Below are positions 8,657 to 16,286 of a stretch of 64,000 nt of DNA, piece after piece; within the stretch, counting starts at the first letter, position 1; the number at the start of each line of letters is the position of its first letter. Source of the stretch: Bacteriovoracaceae bacterium (GTDB taxonomy: Bacteria > Bdellovibrionota > Bacteriovoracia > Bacteriovoracales > Bacteriovoracaceae); the NCBI GenBank assembly GCA_020630335.1, contig JAHDBN010000002.1, positions 154,444 to 218,443 of the forward strand, written 5' to 3'. The position numbers and the translations under genes are program-made. The notes under the pieces are model-generated. The model was given only the letters and a program-made list of their open reading frames with translations. It was not told where the DNA came from and searched no databases.

Positions 8657-9533
8657 GAGCCTTCCTTTTATGTAAACTTTCTCGAAACCAAGCAATTCTT
8701 TTTTCACTAAGTTTCATGATTTCTTCATGTGCTTTATTAATTTTTGATGCTTTTTCTTCATTGGCGATAGCACCTAATTCATAAATTTTTTCTAAATTAT
8801 AAAAATTATTTTTTTTGTATTTTGTATCAATATTAATTTCGGGGTCACCTAAATCAATGAAGTAATTGTTATCTGAAGCCCAGTGCTCAAAAAAAGAATC
8901 ATCAAGGATATGATCTTGGGTACCTATAGTATTAAAAATAAAATCATAGTCTTGATATTTTTCTAAGTCCTTCCAAGGAATTAAATCTACTTGGTGTTTT
9001 TTAGATAAATTTTGAGATACTTCTAGATTTCTAGCAGATAGATGAAGAGTCGCTTGTTTTTTGAACTGATTGATTAGATCCTCAGCCAGCATACCGGAAC
9101 CTAAAATTAGAACTTTCGAAGATCTATCTAGATAATTCTGGATAAGTTTCTTAGAAAGTGCGGCATAAGTTTTTTGAGAAATACCTAGTAGGTAGTTAGA
9201 TCTTATGTATTTTTGATCCTGTAACGCTTTTTGAAGAGCTATGACTATTTCATGATTTCTATTATTAAGAGCTAGATATTGAGTTAATGCTTCTTTGAAT
9301 TGGCCAACAATTTCATTCTCTGCAATGAGTCGACTCTGTAGGCCACAAATAACTTGCAAAAGATATGTATAGGCCTTTTGTCCTATATAGCATTCATAAT
9401 GTTGAGATATGTCAGTAAGCTCTTCAGTGGTAATTAATAGGCTTCTTTGACAGGTATTTAACTCAAAAGAGTATTCTTTTTTTCTGTTAAATTTTGAATT
9501 TAAATTATATAAATACAACATTACAAGGCTCAT
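8601..9533 (-). CDS. hemA: Glutamyl-tRNA reductase, short form
   Basis: First enzyme of the C5 pathway, reducing glutamyl-tRNA(Glu) to glutamate-1-semialdehyde with NADPH. The catalytic Cys is C28 in ELNTCQR. GLQSRLIAENEIVGQFKEA matches the conserved GLDSxxxGExQIxGQ block, and ILGSGMLAEDLI is the NADPH-binding glycine motif. The protein is only 310 residues against about 415 usual. The N-terminal strand is short and much of the C-terminal dimerisation helix is missing. An in-frame stop not far upstream rules out a longer N-terminus. A TATAAT (9537-9532, minus) overlaps the first codons, so the ATG at 9521 (nearly leaderless) may be the true start. First gene of the heme operon. Confidence 0.88.
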   Translation of the reverse strand: MSLVMLYLYNLNSKFNRKKEYSFELNTCQRSLLITTEELTDISQHYECYIGQKAYTYLLQVICGLQSRLIAENEIVGQFKEALTQYLALNNRNHEIVIALQKALQDQKYIRSNYLLGISQKTYAALSKKLIQNYLDRSSKVLILGSGMLAEDLINQFKKQATLHLSARNLEVSQNLSKKHQVDLIPWKDLEKYQDYDFIFNTIGTQDHILDDSFFEHWASDNNYFIDLGDPEINIDTKYKKNNFYNLEKIYELGAIANEEKASKINKAHEEIMKLSEKRIAWFRESLHKRKAHEASDNRNAGQSPRQISS

Positions 9534-9639
9534 TATAGTAGTGCATCACTAAGGTATTGTCATGACTATGTAGAAGCTCAAGACTACCCTTTGTTAGGCA
9601 TGCCAAACAAAGATTAAGAAATAAAAGGCTAAATGATTA

Positions 9640-9900
9640 ATGACTTCTTTTGTCAGGAAAATTAAAAACGCTTTATTAACGGTCGATTCTAAGATCGATC
9701 AAGAGCTTAAGTTTTTCTTTAGACATTGGGGGAAAAGTAAATTCATGATGGCAATGAGTAAAAAAGCTCAAGTATTAGGCTTGGAAAAACTTTTTCTAAA
9801 AGGGCCTAAGGCATTTTTTTACTTCTTTATGTTTTATCTTATAAGAGACTCAATTCTTTATATTATTATACCGATATATTTTTCAAAGCTTATAAATTAA
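9640..9900 (+). CDS. Small membrane protein (86 aa)
   Basis: An 86-residue protein starting at ATG 9640, with AAAAGG about eleven bases upstream. The first 55 residues are basic and amphipathic. Residues about 58-82 form a hydrophobic segment rich in Phe, Tyr and Ile (FYFFMFYLIRDSILYIIIPIYF), broken by an Arg-Asp pair. It is therefore probably anchored in the inner membrane by one helix or a hairpin. It lies 34 bp before the acyltransferase gene on the same strand and is probably cotranscribed with it. No family is recognised. Confidence 0.65.
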   Translation: MTSFVRKIKNALLTVDSKIDQELKFFFRHWGKSKFMMAMSKKAQVLGLEKLFLKGPKAFFYFFMFYLIRDSILYIIIPIYFSKLIN

Positions 9901-9934
9901 GGTTCAAACAACTTTAGCTGAAGAGTAAGAAAAT

Positions 9935-11701
9935 TTGGAAGGTATGAAAAAACATTTTTGGAGTTATCCAAAGTTAAAAGAGCTTTTGGAGAAACATCCT
10001 GAGGATAAAAATAAGATACAAGATATCTTTGATGAGATCCATGGTGAGTTTAACGAAAAACTTGTTTCAAGAACTTCTAAGTTTTTTGATAAAACCTTTA
10101 GAAAGCTTTATGACCAAGTAAATCTCCAAGTTCCTTTTGACTTTGACTTAGATGAGCTTCAAAAAAAGCATCATATCATTTTAGTTCCAAATCATCAGTC
10201 TCATGCAGATTATCTTGCTATTACTTATCTTTTCTATAAAACATTTAAAAAAGCTCTTTATGTAGCTGGTGGGATAAATTTAAATATTTTCTTATTTGGT
10301 AGGTTTTTTAGAAAAACAGGAGCATTTTTTATAAGAAGATCCTTTTCAAAAGATATTCCTTATAGAACTTCTTTCGAAGCTTATGTCTATGCATTATTAA
10401 AATCTGATCGAATCTTAGAATTCTTTTTTGAAGGAGGGAGATCAAGAACAGGAAAACTTTTAGCTCCTCGTTATGGACTTTTTCAAATTCTTCTAGAAAC
10501 ACATTCTCTTACTGATAAAAAAAAGAGTTTGTTATTTGTTCCTGTTTCTATTGCTCATGAGCATGTACCTGAAGAAAAAGCACACTCTCACGAATTGGGA
10601 GGAGGGATTAAGAAAAAAGAAAAAGCTGCTCAGGTATTAAAGATCTATAAACTTTTTAATAAAAAACTTGGAAGTATTCATGCAACTTTAGGAAAAGGAA
10701 TAGAGGTAAAAGAAATTTCAAACCTAAGAGCTGATACTCAAAGGTTAGCTTTTGCTTGCTTTAAAACTGTTGGCAAAAACATGCCAATTACTCCAACCTC
10801 ACTTTTGTCTTTAATTTTACTAGATGCTCCAAGCGGGGTAACGAATTGGGAAAGTATAGAATCTAAGGCCAAAGAAATTATTACTTATTGTAAAAGGTTT
10901 TTGATTCCATTAACACCATCTCTTTCTGAGAGCTTTGAGAATTCTAAAAATAATATTTTAGAAGCTCTGAATATTTTAATTAGTAATAAGAAAGTAGAAG
11001 TTTTAAAGAATGAACACTTAGGAGAAATCTTTTATTCTGTAAAAAAGAAAGAGAGAATTCATTTATTATACTTTAAGAACATGATTCTTCATCATTTTGT
11101 TTTACCAGCAATTATGAATACAGTTCTCTATCAATTAAAAGAAAGAAAAATTTCCAATGTAGAAGAATTAACTGATTTATTATTAGAAAAAAGAAGCGAG
11201 CTTCTTTTTGAATTCTATCTACCAAGTAATCAAGAATTATTAGCAAATGCATTAGAAATTATGTCTTACTCAACAGGAAGAGAGATTGAAAACCTCTCTG
11301 AAGTTGTAAAACTAACGGATGATGATGTAGATCAAATAACGTCTAAGATTAATGTTTTTTCTAGTGGCTTATCTTATATTAATGAATGTTATTATTTAGC
11401 TGCAAAAGCTTTGGATCATTTGAGGAAAAAAGAGTTTACTCTTGAAAAGTTTACTAAGATCGTAAAAGAGATTTATACAATAGAGCTAAAACATGGACGT
11501 ATGGTTCAATTTGAAGAGAGCTTTTCTGTTCCAGTTGTTAAAAGTGCACTAAATTTTTATAAATATAAAGGTTGCCTAGTAGGGCATGATGATAAATTTA
11601 AAGTTGTTGATATCGACTCGGTTTTTGAGCTGAAAAAAAGATTCGCTGAGGATCTGAATATTAATTTGATCATGAATTTATCAAAGAGTGCGCAGGATTA
11701 G
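9935..11701 (+). CDS. PlsB-type glycerol-3-phosphate acyltransferase
   Basis: A 588-residue acyltransferase of the GPAT/DHAPAT family, expected to put the first acyl chain on glycerol-3-phosphate at the inner membrane. The catalytic motif is VPNHQSHADYL (H87 to D92, HX4D). It is followed by AFFIRRSF (about 130-137) and FFEGGRSRTGK (164-174), the blocks that bind the phosphate, all in the order of E. coli PlsB. It is shorter than E. coli PlsB (about 800 residues) because the N-terminal region is reduced. The start is uncertain: TTG 9935 or ATG 9944 (GGAAGG lies too close to the latter). A gene symbol is not assigned because DHAP or lysophosphatidate specificity cannot be excluded. Confidence 0.85.
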   Translation: MEGMKKHFWSYPKLKELLEKHPEDKNKIQDIFDEIHGEFNEKLVSRTSKFFDKTFRKLYDQVNLQVPFDFDLDELQKKHHIILVPNHQSHADYLAITYLFYKTFKKALYVAGGINLNIFLFGRFFRKTGAFFIRRSFSKDIPYRTSFEAYVYALLKSDRILEFFFEGGRSRTGKLLAPRYGLFQILLETHSLTDKKKSLLFVPVSIAHEHVPEEKAHSHELGGGIKKKEKAAQVLKIYKLFNKKLGSIHATLGKGIEVKEISNLRADTQRLAFACFKTVGKNMPITPTSLLSLILLDAPSGVTNWESIESKAKEIITYCKRFLIPLTPSLSESFENSKNNILEALNILISNKKVEVLKNEHLGEIFYSVKKKERIHLLYFKNMILHHFVLPAIMNTVLYQLKERKISNVEELTDLLLEKRSELLFEFYLPSNQELLANALEIMSYSTGREIENLSEVVKLTDDDVDQITSKINVFSSGLSYINECYYLAAKALDHLRKKEFTLEKFTKIVKEIYTIELKHGRMVQFEESFSVPVVKSALNFYKYKGCLVGHDDKFKVVDIDSVFELKKRFAEDLNINLIMNLSKSAQD

Positions 11702-11730
11702 CATCTATTTGTTTAGCTCGAGATAAGTTC

Positions 11731-11759
11731 TTGAAAGAGAGCGTTATAGAAGGTATTTT
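11731..11759 (+). promoter_or_regulatory. Putative infC promoter
   Basis: TTGAAA (11731-11736) and TATTTT (11754-11759) with exactly 17 bp between them, about 45 bp upstream of the infC start at 11804. It lies in the 102-bp spacer after the acyltransferase gene. Confidence 0.45.
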
Positions 11760-11803
11760 TTTTAACAGGGCCATATAGTGGTTCATATCTATGGAGGTAG
11801 AGT

Positions 11804-12415
11804 ATTTCAAGAGGTTATAAGGGAAGAAGAGGTGGAGCTAGAGATACTGGCCCTAAAATTAATCATAGAATTTCAGCTACAGAAGTAAGGTTGATTGGTG
11901 ATGATGGTGAACAGTTTGGTGTTGTTTCAATTATGGAAGCAAGACGAATTAGCGATGATCGAGGATTAGATTTAATTGAAGTTTCTCCTAACGCTAAGCC
12001 ACCTGTTGTAAAACTTATGGACTATGGGAAGTATAAGTACCGTCAGCAAAAGCAAGCCAGTGAACAAAAGAAAAAACAAGTAAAGGTAGATGTTAAAGAA
12101 ATTAAATTCAGGCCTAATATTGATGTTCACGATTTAGATGTAAAAATGAAAAAAGCTGCTCAATTTCTAGGGCAGGGTGATAAAATCAAACTTCTTATGC
12201 AATTCAGAGGGCGAGAAATGGCCCATAAGCATATTGGAAAAGATAAATTTCAGACAATTATTGATCGAATTCTTGAGATGGGAGCAGTCGTTGAGTCTCA
12301 GCAGAAAATGATGGGAAATCGAATCATTGCTATGGTTGGGCCTTCTAAGAAAGCACCTGCTAAGAAGCCTGTGGCGAAACCTCCTAAGACTGAAGAAGTT
12401 AAGGCTGAGTCTTAA
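11804..12415 (+). CDS. infC: Translation initiation factor IF-3, AUU start codon
   Basis: IF-3 binds the 30S subunit and checks start-codon and initiator tRNA choice. The frame must start upstream of the first ATG/GTG/TTG candidate (TTG 11891), because the codons from 11804 encode the conserved IF-3 N-terminus (GPKINHRISATEVRLIGDDG). The only start with a ribosome binding site is ATT 11804-11806, preceded by GGAGGT at 11793-11798, and an in-frame TAG at 11798 bars anything longer. The AUU start is the known autoregulatory device of E. coli infC. The 203-residue product has NAKPPVVKLMDYGKYKY, the C-terminal domain, and a Lys/Pro/Ala-rich tail (about 185-203). Confidence 0.93.
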   Translation: MSRGYKGRRGGARDTGPKINHRISATEVRLIGDDGEQFGVVSIMEARRISDDRGLDLIEVSPNAKPPVVKLMDYGKYKYRQQKQASEQKKKQVKVDVKEIKFRPNIDVHDLDVKMKKAAQFLGQGDKIKLLMQFRGREMAHKHIGKDKFQTIIDRILEMGAVVESQQKMMGNRIIAMVGPSKKAPAKKPVAKPPKTEEVKAES

Positions 12416-12564
12416 GAGATAAAAATCAAAATACTCCTAGTAAAATGGAAATATATTTTATTGTTAATAAAATCATTCTCGTATTGATTCTGTAAAATTT
12501 ACATGCACATCTAGCAATTTCTCCATGAAATGATATGGTGCGTTGTCAGTATAAAGGAGAATCT

Positions 12565-12882
12565 ATGAAGGCACTTATTTTAATTTCTTTAGCTTTAGGA
12601 TTAGGGAATACTTATGCAAATAGTGAAGTGTGTGGTCGAGTTAAAAACTTAAAGCATATCTCTGTTGGTAAGTATTACAAGGCCAACAAAGTGAAAGATA
12701 ACTACATTGAATTTAATCTTTGTGGGAGTGATGTGGTTTACAAGACCTTGAATGTGAGTGAGATAGCCCTTTTAAAGCTTGCTTATATGAAAGATACAGA
12801 TCTGTGTATAGATCAAGAAGTTATCACTTCTAAAACAAGAGAGAAGTGGACTAAATCTAGAACTTTAAGACTAAAAGACTAG
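12565..12882 (+). CDS. Small exported hypothetical protein
   Basis: The start is ATG 12565, with AAAGGAGA directly upstream, giving MKALILISLALGLGNTYA as signal peptide and a likely cut after TYA. An earlier GTG/ATG option would add ten residues without a ribosome site. The mature protein is about 87 residues, basic, with three cysteines (about residues 23, 51 and 88). It lies between infC and rpmI, where no gene is expected, and breaks up the usual infC-rpmI-rplT order. No family is recognised. Confidence 0.75.
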   Translation: MKALILISLALGLGNTYANSEVCGRVKNLKHISVGKYYKANKVKDNYIEFNLCGSDVVYKTLNVSEIALLKLAYMKDTDLCIDQEVITSKTREKWTKSRTLRLKD

Positions 12883-12898
12883 CAACTAATCTCTAGTA

Positions 12899-12925
12899 AA
12901 CTGGCTCTTCGCTATAGGGCCAGTT
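12899..12925 (+). terminator. Possible weak terminator hairpin
   Basis: AACTGGCTCT and AGGGCCAGTT pair over ten positions (one G-U on the plus strand) around a 7-base loop, 16 bp after the stop of the exported protein gene. There is no T-run after it, so it may instead be an RNA-stabilising 3' hairpin or rely on Rho. Confidence 0.35.
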
Positions 12926-12960
12926 CTTAAGAATATTCACTCTTACTGCACCCAGTCACT

Positions 12961-12989
12961 TTGACAAAATGTTCCAAAATCAATAAAAA
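12961..12989 (+). promoter_or_regulatory. Putative rpmI-rplT promoter
   Basis: A perfect -35 TTGACA (12961-12966), a 17-bp spacer and TAAAAA (12984-12989) lie about 35 bp before rpmI. This gives the two ribosomal protein genes their own transcription start, apart from infC. Confidence 0.55.
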
Positions 12990-13024
12990 TAGCAAATCAA
13001 TAATTATTAAATAAGGTAGCAGTT

Positions 13025-13222
13025 ATGCCAAAAATGAAAACTAAAAGATCAGCAGCTAAAAGATTTAAAGTTACAGCTTCTGGTAAGATTAAAGTTAAAA
13101 GAGCAAATTTAAGACATATTCTAACGAAGAAATCTACTTCTTATAAAAGAAGTAAACGAAAGGCGCTTTATCTCGCACCTTCTGATATGTCTAATGCACT
13201 TAAGTGTTTAGGACTTAAGTAA
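13025..13222 (+). CDS. rpmI: 50S ribosomal protein L35
   Basis: A 65-residue very basic protein starting [20 protein letters not shown], the L35 signature, with [13 protein letters not shown] following. L35 is a late-assembly component of the large subunit near L15. The length is normal. It is cotranscribed with rplT 74 bp downstream. Confidence 0.97.
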   Translation: MPKMKTKRSAAKRFKVTASGKIKVKRANLRHILTKKSTSYKRSKRKALYLAPSDMSNALKCLGLK

Positions 13223-13241
13223 GTTATATTAGTTATTCATG

Positions 13242-13275
13242 CAGGGGACTGATAAGAAGACTAGTTCTCTCCCTG
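13242..13275 (+). other. Hairpin in rpmI-rplT spacer, possible L20 control site
   Basis: CAGGG (13242-13246) pairs with CCCTG (13271-13275), and GACT (13247-13250) can pair inside with AGTT/AGTC-like bases at 13263-13266, with an asymmetric CTCT bulge. It stands about 20 bp before the rplT start. L20 is known to bind mRNA structures to repress its own operon in E. coli and Bacillus. Assigning that role here is inference from position alone. Confidence 0.3.
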
Positions 13276-13296
13276 ACGTGGTAAAAGGAGCATAAG

Positions 13297-13641
13297 ATGT
13301 CTAGAGCAAGACGTGGTTTTAAGGCCAGAAGAAGAAGAAACAAAATTTTAAAATTAGCGAAGGGATTTCATTTTGATAGAAGAACAAAATTCCGTCACGC
13401 AGCTCAAACTGTAGAAAGAGCTTTATACAATAAATACAAAAACAGAAGAATCTTCAAAAGAGATATTAGAAAACTTTGGATTACTAGAATTAATGCTGCT
13501 TCTAGATTATGTGGAATGAGCTATTCTAAATTCATTGGTTTATTAAAAAAGAATAATATCGAAATGAATAGAAAGATGCTTTCTGAGATCGCAGCAACGG
13601 ACTTTGAAGGATTCAAAGCAATTGCTAAATCTTTAAACTAA
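13297..13641 (+). CDS. rplT: 50S ribosomal protein L20
   Basis: A 114-residue basic protein with the L20 hallmarks: an N-terminal Arg/Lys helix (MSRARRGFKARRRRNK), then FHFDRRTKFRHAAQTVERAL, RRIFKRDIRKLWITRINAA and MSYSKFIGLLKKNNIEMNRKMLSEIA. L20 is essential for the first steps of 50S assembly and is a translational autoregulator in other bacteria. AAAAGGAG precedes the ATG. Its stop codon overlaps the stop of the convergent merR-like gene by 4 bp. Confidence 0.97.
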   Translation: MSRARRGFKARRRRNKILKLAKGFHFDRRTKFRHAAQTVERALYNKYKNRRIFKRDIRKLWITRINAASRLCGMSYSKFIGLLKKNNIEMNRKMLSEIAATDFEGFKAIAKSLN

Positions 13642-14249
13642 ATTTCTAATTTACTTTTAAAAGTACTTATGGAGTTTTTAGTCACCGCTAAAAGCTCCAT
13701 TGCTTTATCTAGTAGTGAATAATCTATAACTTTTACTTCTATTACTTTTTCTTGAGAAATGACTGGAGTAGGAACTTCTTTTTGAGTTACCACTTTAATT
13801 TCTTCTACTAATTTTTCTGAAGGCATAGAAGAAAAACTCTCTGAACTTTTAGGCTCCTCAATTTCTTCGATTTCATCTTCTTCTTTAGAATCAAGATTTA
13901 CCACAACTTCTTCAAATACATTTTCATCAGCTTGTTCTTCATTCAGGTTATAATCATGAGTAATTTCTTCAGTATATTCATTTTCTTCTGTTGTAATATA
14001 TTGAGAATCAAAAGAATTAAACTCACGCTCTAGTATAGATTTTGCTTTATACAAAGAGTGCTTTTCAACAATTAAGAGTTCTTTAATTCTATTTAAAATA
14101 GAGAAATCTTTTGGAGTGTAAAGCTTTACACCAGCATCAGAAATAATAGGCTTAATAATTTCAAACTCTGATTCCCAGAATCGTAAAAGATAGGCCTTAA
14201 TATCTAATTTTTCTACTATTTCAATTTGATTATAATGAGACTGATTCAT
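13638..14249 (-). CDS. MerR-type HTH protein with acidic tail
   Basis: Residues about 5-75 form a MerR-like winged helix-turn-helix (YNQIEIVEKLDIKAYLLRFWESEF, then GVKLYTPKDFSILNRIKELL). This matches the small MerR-type regulator that often follows ihfA in proteobacteria. The remainder (about 85-203) is very acidic, rich in Glu with little predicted fold, and ends in a helix with a DKAMELLAVTK segment. No metal-binding cysteines are present, so it is not a metal sensor. It begins 2 bp after ihfA and is cotranscribed with it. Its target is unknown. Confidence 0.8.
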   Translation of the reverse strand: MNQSHYNQIEIVEKLDIKAYLLRFWESEFEIIKPIISDAGVKLYTPKDFSILNRIKELLIVEKHSLYKAKSILEREFNSFDSQYITTEENEYTEEITHDYNLNEEQADENVFEEVVVNLDSKEEDEIEEIEEPKSSESFSSMPSEKLVEEIKVVTQKEVPTPVISQEKVIEVKVIDYSLLDKAMELLAVTKNSISTFKSKLEI

Positions 14250-14251
14250 TG

Positions 14252-14641
14252 TTAAACTCCACGTTCTTCATCTTTAAAATAATCTAAAGATTTTGAATTG
14301 ATATCTTTTGCTGGGATGGATGTGTCTTCTTGTCCTGCTTGATCAATTCGATGTTTATATTTTTCAGTAACATCATCCTTGAGAAGTTCTGAAGGTTTAA
14401 AGGTAAGTACTCTTTTAGATGGAATAGTGATTTGTTCACCTGTTTGAGGATTTCGTCCTATTCGCTCTGCTTTATCTCTAATTGTGAAATTACCAAAACC
14501 TGAAATTTTGATTTTTTCACCACGAGTAAGAGTGTCTTTGATGAGATTAAAAACTAAATCAATAATATGTGCAGATTCTTTCTTAGAAAACCCAAGTTGA
14601 TCTTGAAGTTTATTAACAAGGTCTGTTTTACTTAAGCTCAT
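14252..14641 (-). CDS. ihfA: Integration host factor alpha-type DNA-bending protein
   Basis: A HU/IHF-family protein of 129 residues. MSLSKTDLVNKLQDQLGFSKKESAHIIDLVF is the dimerisation part, GEKIKISGFGNFTIRDKAERIGRNPQTGE the beta-arm base signature, and ITIPSKRVLTFKPSELLK the closing part. About 35 extra residues follow the normal end, charged and with no known role. The family bends DNA at promoters and recombination sites. The alpha-type call rests on the NPQTGE arm and on the neighbouring merR-like gene. It could be another HU-like protein. GGAGGAAGAG precedes the ATG. Confidence 0.88.
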   Translation of the reverse strand: MSLSKTDLVNKLQDQLGFSKKESAHIIDLVFNLIKDTLTRGEKIKISGFGNFTIRDKAERIGRNPQTGEQITIPSKRVLTFKPSELLKDDVTEKYKHRIDQAGQEDTSIPAKDINSKSLDYFKDEERGV

Positions 14642-14668
14642 ACTCTTCCTCCATGAAGTTAAGAGTCA

Positions 14669-14694
14669 ATAACCCTTTGATATTAAAAGGTTAT
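14669..14694 (-). other. Inverted repeat in ihfA 5' leader
   Basis: Arms ATAACCCTTT (14669-14678) and AAAAGGTTAT (14685-14694) pair with one mismatch around a 6-base loop, about 30 bp before the ihfA ATG. A run of about eleven A/T bases on its upstream side, between it and gspN, makes a promoter or a DNA-bending site likely. It could be a repressor or IHF self-control site. Confidence 0.3.
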
Positions 14695-14741
14695 CATTAA
14701 AAAAAAAATTAAGCTAGAGAGAGTCCGAGAAAAGAGGTCAG

Positions 14742-15668
14742 CTACCGAGCACTTGGCATTGGAGCCCCAACTGTTCCTTTTAAACTCAGAGCGTATCGAT
14801 CACCTTTCTTATATTGAGCTAGAGCCATTTCAAGAATACTAATCGCAGAAGTAATTTCTTCACCAAGTTTTAAATCTAGATCAATTTTTAATTTAGATTT
14901 TGAAAAGTTCGTCATATTTGAAAAAATCTCTCCATCAGCATTAAGAAGTAGTGGGCCATCTTCAGTTCCAAGGTTTAGAGTCTCTATAAGCATTTTAGAG
15001 TCTTTACCTTGAGATTTTAGATCTAAGACTTGTAAGTCCATATCAGGTAGAGGAAATCCACTAATTGATTGAGCAGGGAAATATAAATTCTTAGATTGAA
15101 GCTTAATATTGTATGCTTTTAGGCGCTCTTTTTGAATTTCTGCTGTTAAATCAAGGTTTGCTACGCCTTCTAGTTTTAACTCTGTACCTGTAAAGTTTTT
15201 GACTAACTCCATTAAAGAGGGAAGATCTACTTTATCTTCTTGAATTTTGATAGAATGCTTTTTTCCATTAGAAGATATTTTAGGTGTAATTTTATTTTTT
15301 CCAAAATCAAGCCCAACACTTGCAACTACTCCTAAAGGAGAAAAGTTCACTCCTCCGAAACCAAGGCTGAGTTTTTCAAAAGGAACTGCTTTTTGCTCAG
15401 GGCCCATACAGCCTGATGGAACAGTGACTTGTTCAAATACTAACTTAGGTAGGAAAAATGAAAAGTGATAATCTTTATATGACAGATTACACTTTGGAGA
15501 ACTATGGAGAGTAGATGCCAAAATATGATCTGCAATTTTTTTAAAAGGAAAAGTAAAATATAAGGTAATTAAAGATAAGAGCCATAAAAGAAGTAAAAAC
15601 TTGATTCCTCCGAATGGCCAACGATAATCACTTGGAATGGTGACATTATGTGCACGAACTTCTTTCAT
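14742..15668 (-). CDS. gspN: Type II secretion protein GspN
   Basis: A 308-residue protein with one N-terminal membrane anchor (about residues 24-45, FLLLLWLLSLITLYF) and a large periplasmic part. That part is built of the beta-rich, AsmA-like repeats typical of GspN, with phrases such as LDLTAEIQK, LLNADGEIFSN and LKLGEEITSAISI. GspN is an accessory inner-membrane component found in some T2SS operons at the distal end, exactly its place here, 12 bp after gspM. It ends with a Gly/Pro/Ser-rich tail. The family assignment relies partly on position. Confidence 0.82.
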   Translation of the reverse strand: MKEVRAHNVTIPSDYRWPFGGIKFLLLLWLLSLITLYFTFPFKKIADHILASTLHSSPKCNLSYKDYHFSFFLPKLVFEQVTVPSGCMGPEQKAVPFEKLSLGFGGVNFSPLGVVASVGLDFGKNKITPKISSNGKKHSIKIQEDKVDLPSLMELVKNFTGTELKLEGVANLDLTAEIQKERLKAYNIKLQSKNLYFPAQSISGFPLPDMDLQVLDLKSQGKDSKMLIETLNLGTEDGPLLLNADGEIFSNMTNFSKSKLKIDLDLKLGEEITSAISILEMALAQYKKGDRYALSLKGTVGAPMPSAR

Positions 15669-15680
15669 TATAAATTCCTT

Positions 15681-16286
15681 TTATTTTGAAAAATGTACGA
15701 CTCTTAAACTTCCTTCAAGAAGATCAGTATCTTTATTCTTTTTTATATTTGATTCAATAAATAAAACTTTCTTTTTAGTGGAAAGATTTTCAATAAATTG
15801 AGAAAAATTTTGATTATAAGCATTTTTAAATTTTATATTTGTTTCAACTTTAACCAATCCGTCTTGTAATTGTTCTAGTAAGAAATCAGATAGAATAATT
15901 TCATTTTTAGGCATCATACCCGCTGATGCTTTTACTTGTGCTAGAAAATCAGCTTCTGAGTTTACCTTGGGACTAGATAATACAGGCCTTAAAATAGAAA
16001 CAGTTTTATTTTTGATATTCATAAACCGATCTGCTTCTTGAGCAACTTCTTCTTTTTTAGTAATACTTTTTTTGACAGATCTATAGGACATAAAAAAATA
16101 AAAAACTAAAGCAATGGGAATTAAAAAAAATAAAAAAGAAAGTAGGAAGTTAAAAAGATCTCTACTGTCTTGTTCTATGGTTGAGTTGAAATCGGCTAAC
16201 TTCTGATAACTTCCTGATTCTTTAAACTCATCTGATTTTTTAAAGAGGAATTTATCAATAGACTCCATAGGTGAGAATAAGCTCAT
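15681..16286 (-). CDS. gspM: Type II secretion assembly protein GspM
   Basis: A 201-residue bitopic protein. About 40 cytoplasmic residues are followed by a strong transmembrane helix (about residues 44-66, FLLSFLFFLIPIALVFYFFM), then a coiled coil and a small periplasmic ferredoxin-like fold. This is the plan of GspM, which pairs with GspL in the inner-membrane platform. It overlaps gspL by 4 bp. Sequence identity within this family is weak, so the call leans on gene order and topology. Confidence 0.82.
   Translation of the reverse strand: MSLFSPMESIDKFLFKKSDEFKESGSYQKLADFNSTIEQDSRDLFNFLLSFLFFLIPIALVFYFFMSYRSVKKSITKKEEVAQEADRFMNIKNKTVSILRPVLSSPKVNSEADFLAQVKASAGMMPKNEIILSDFLLEQLQDGLVKVETNIKFKNAYNQNFSQFIENLSTKKKVLFIESNIKKNKDTDLLEGSLRVVHFSK

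Noticed and set aside
11891..12415. IF-3 starting at TTG 11891
   Set aside because: It would remove the conserved N-terminal NHRISATEVR segment, which is coded in frame upstream with a GGAGGT site before ATT 11804.
12455..12473. Terminator after infC (ATTTTATT-GTT-AATAAAAT)
   Set aside because: The stem is only A/T and is expected by chance at this base composition; no G/C pairs to stabilise it.
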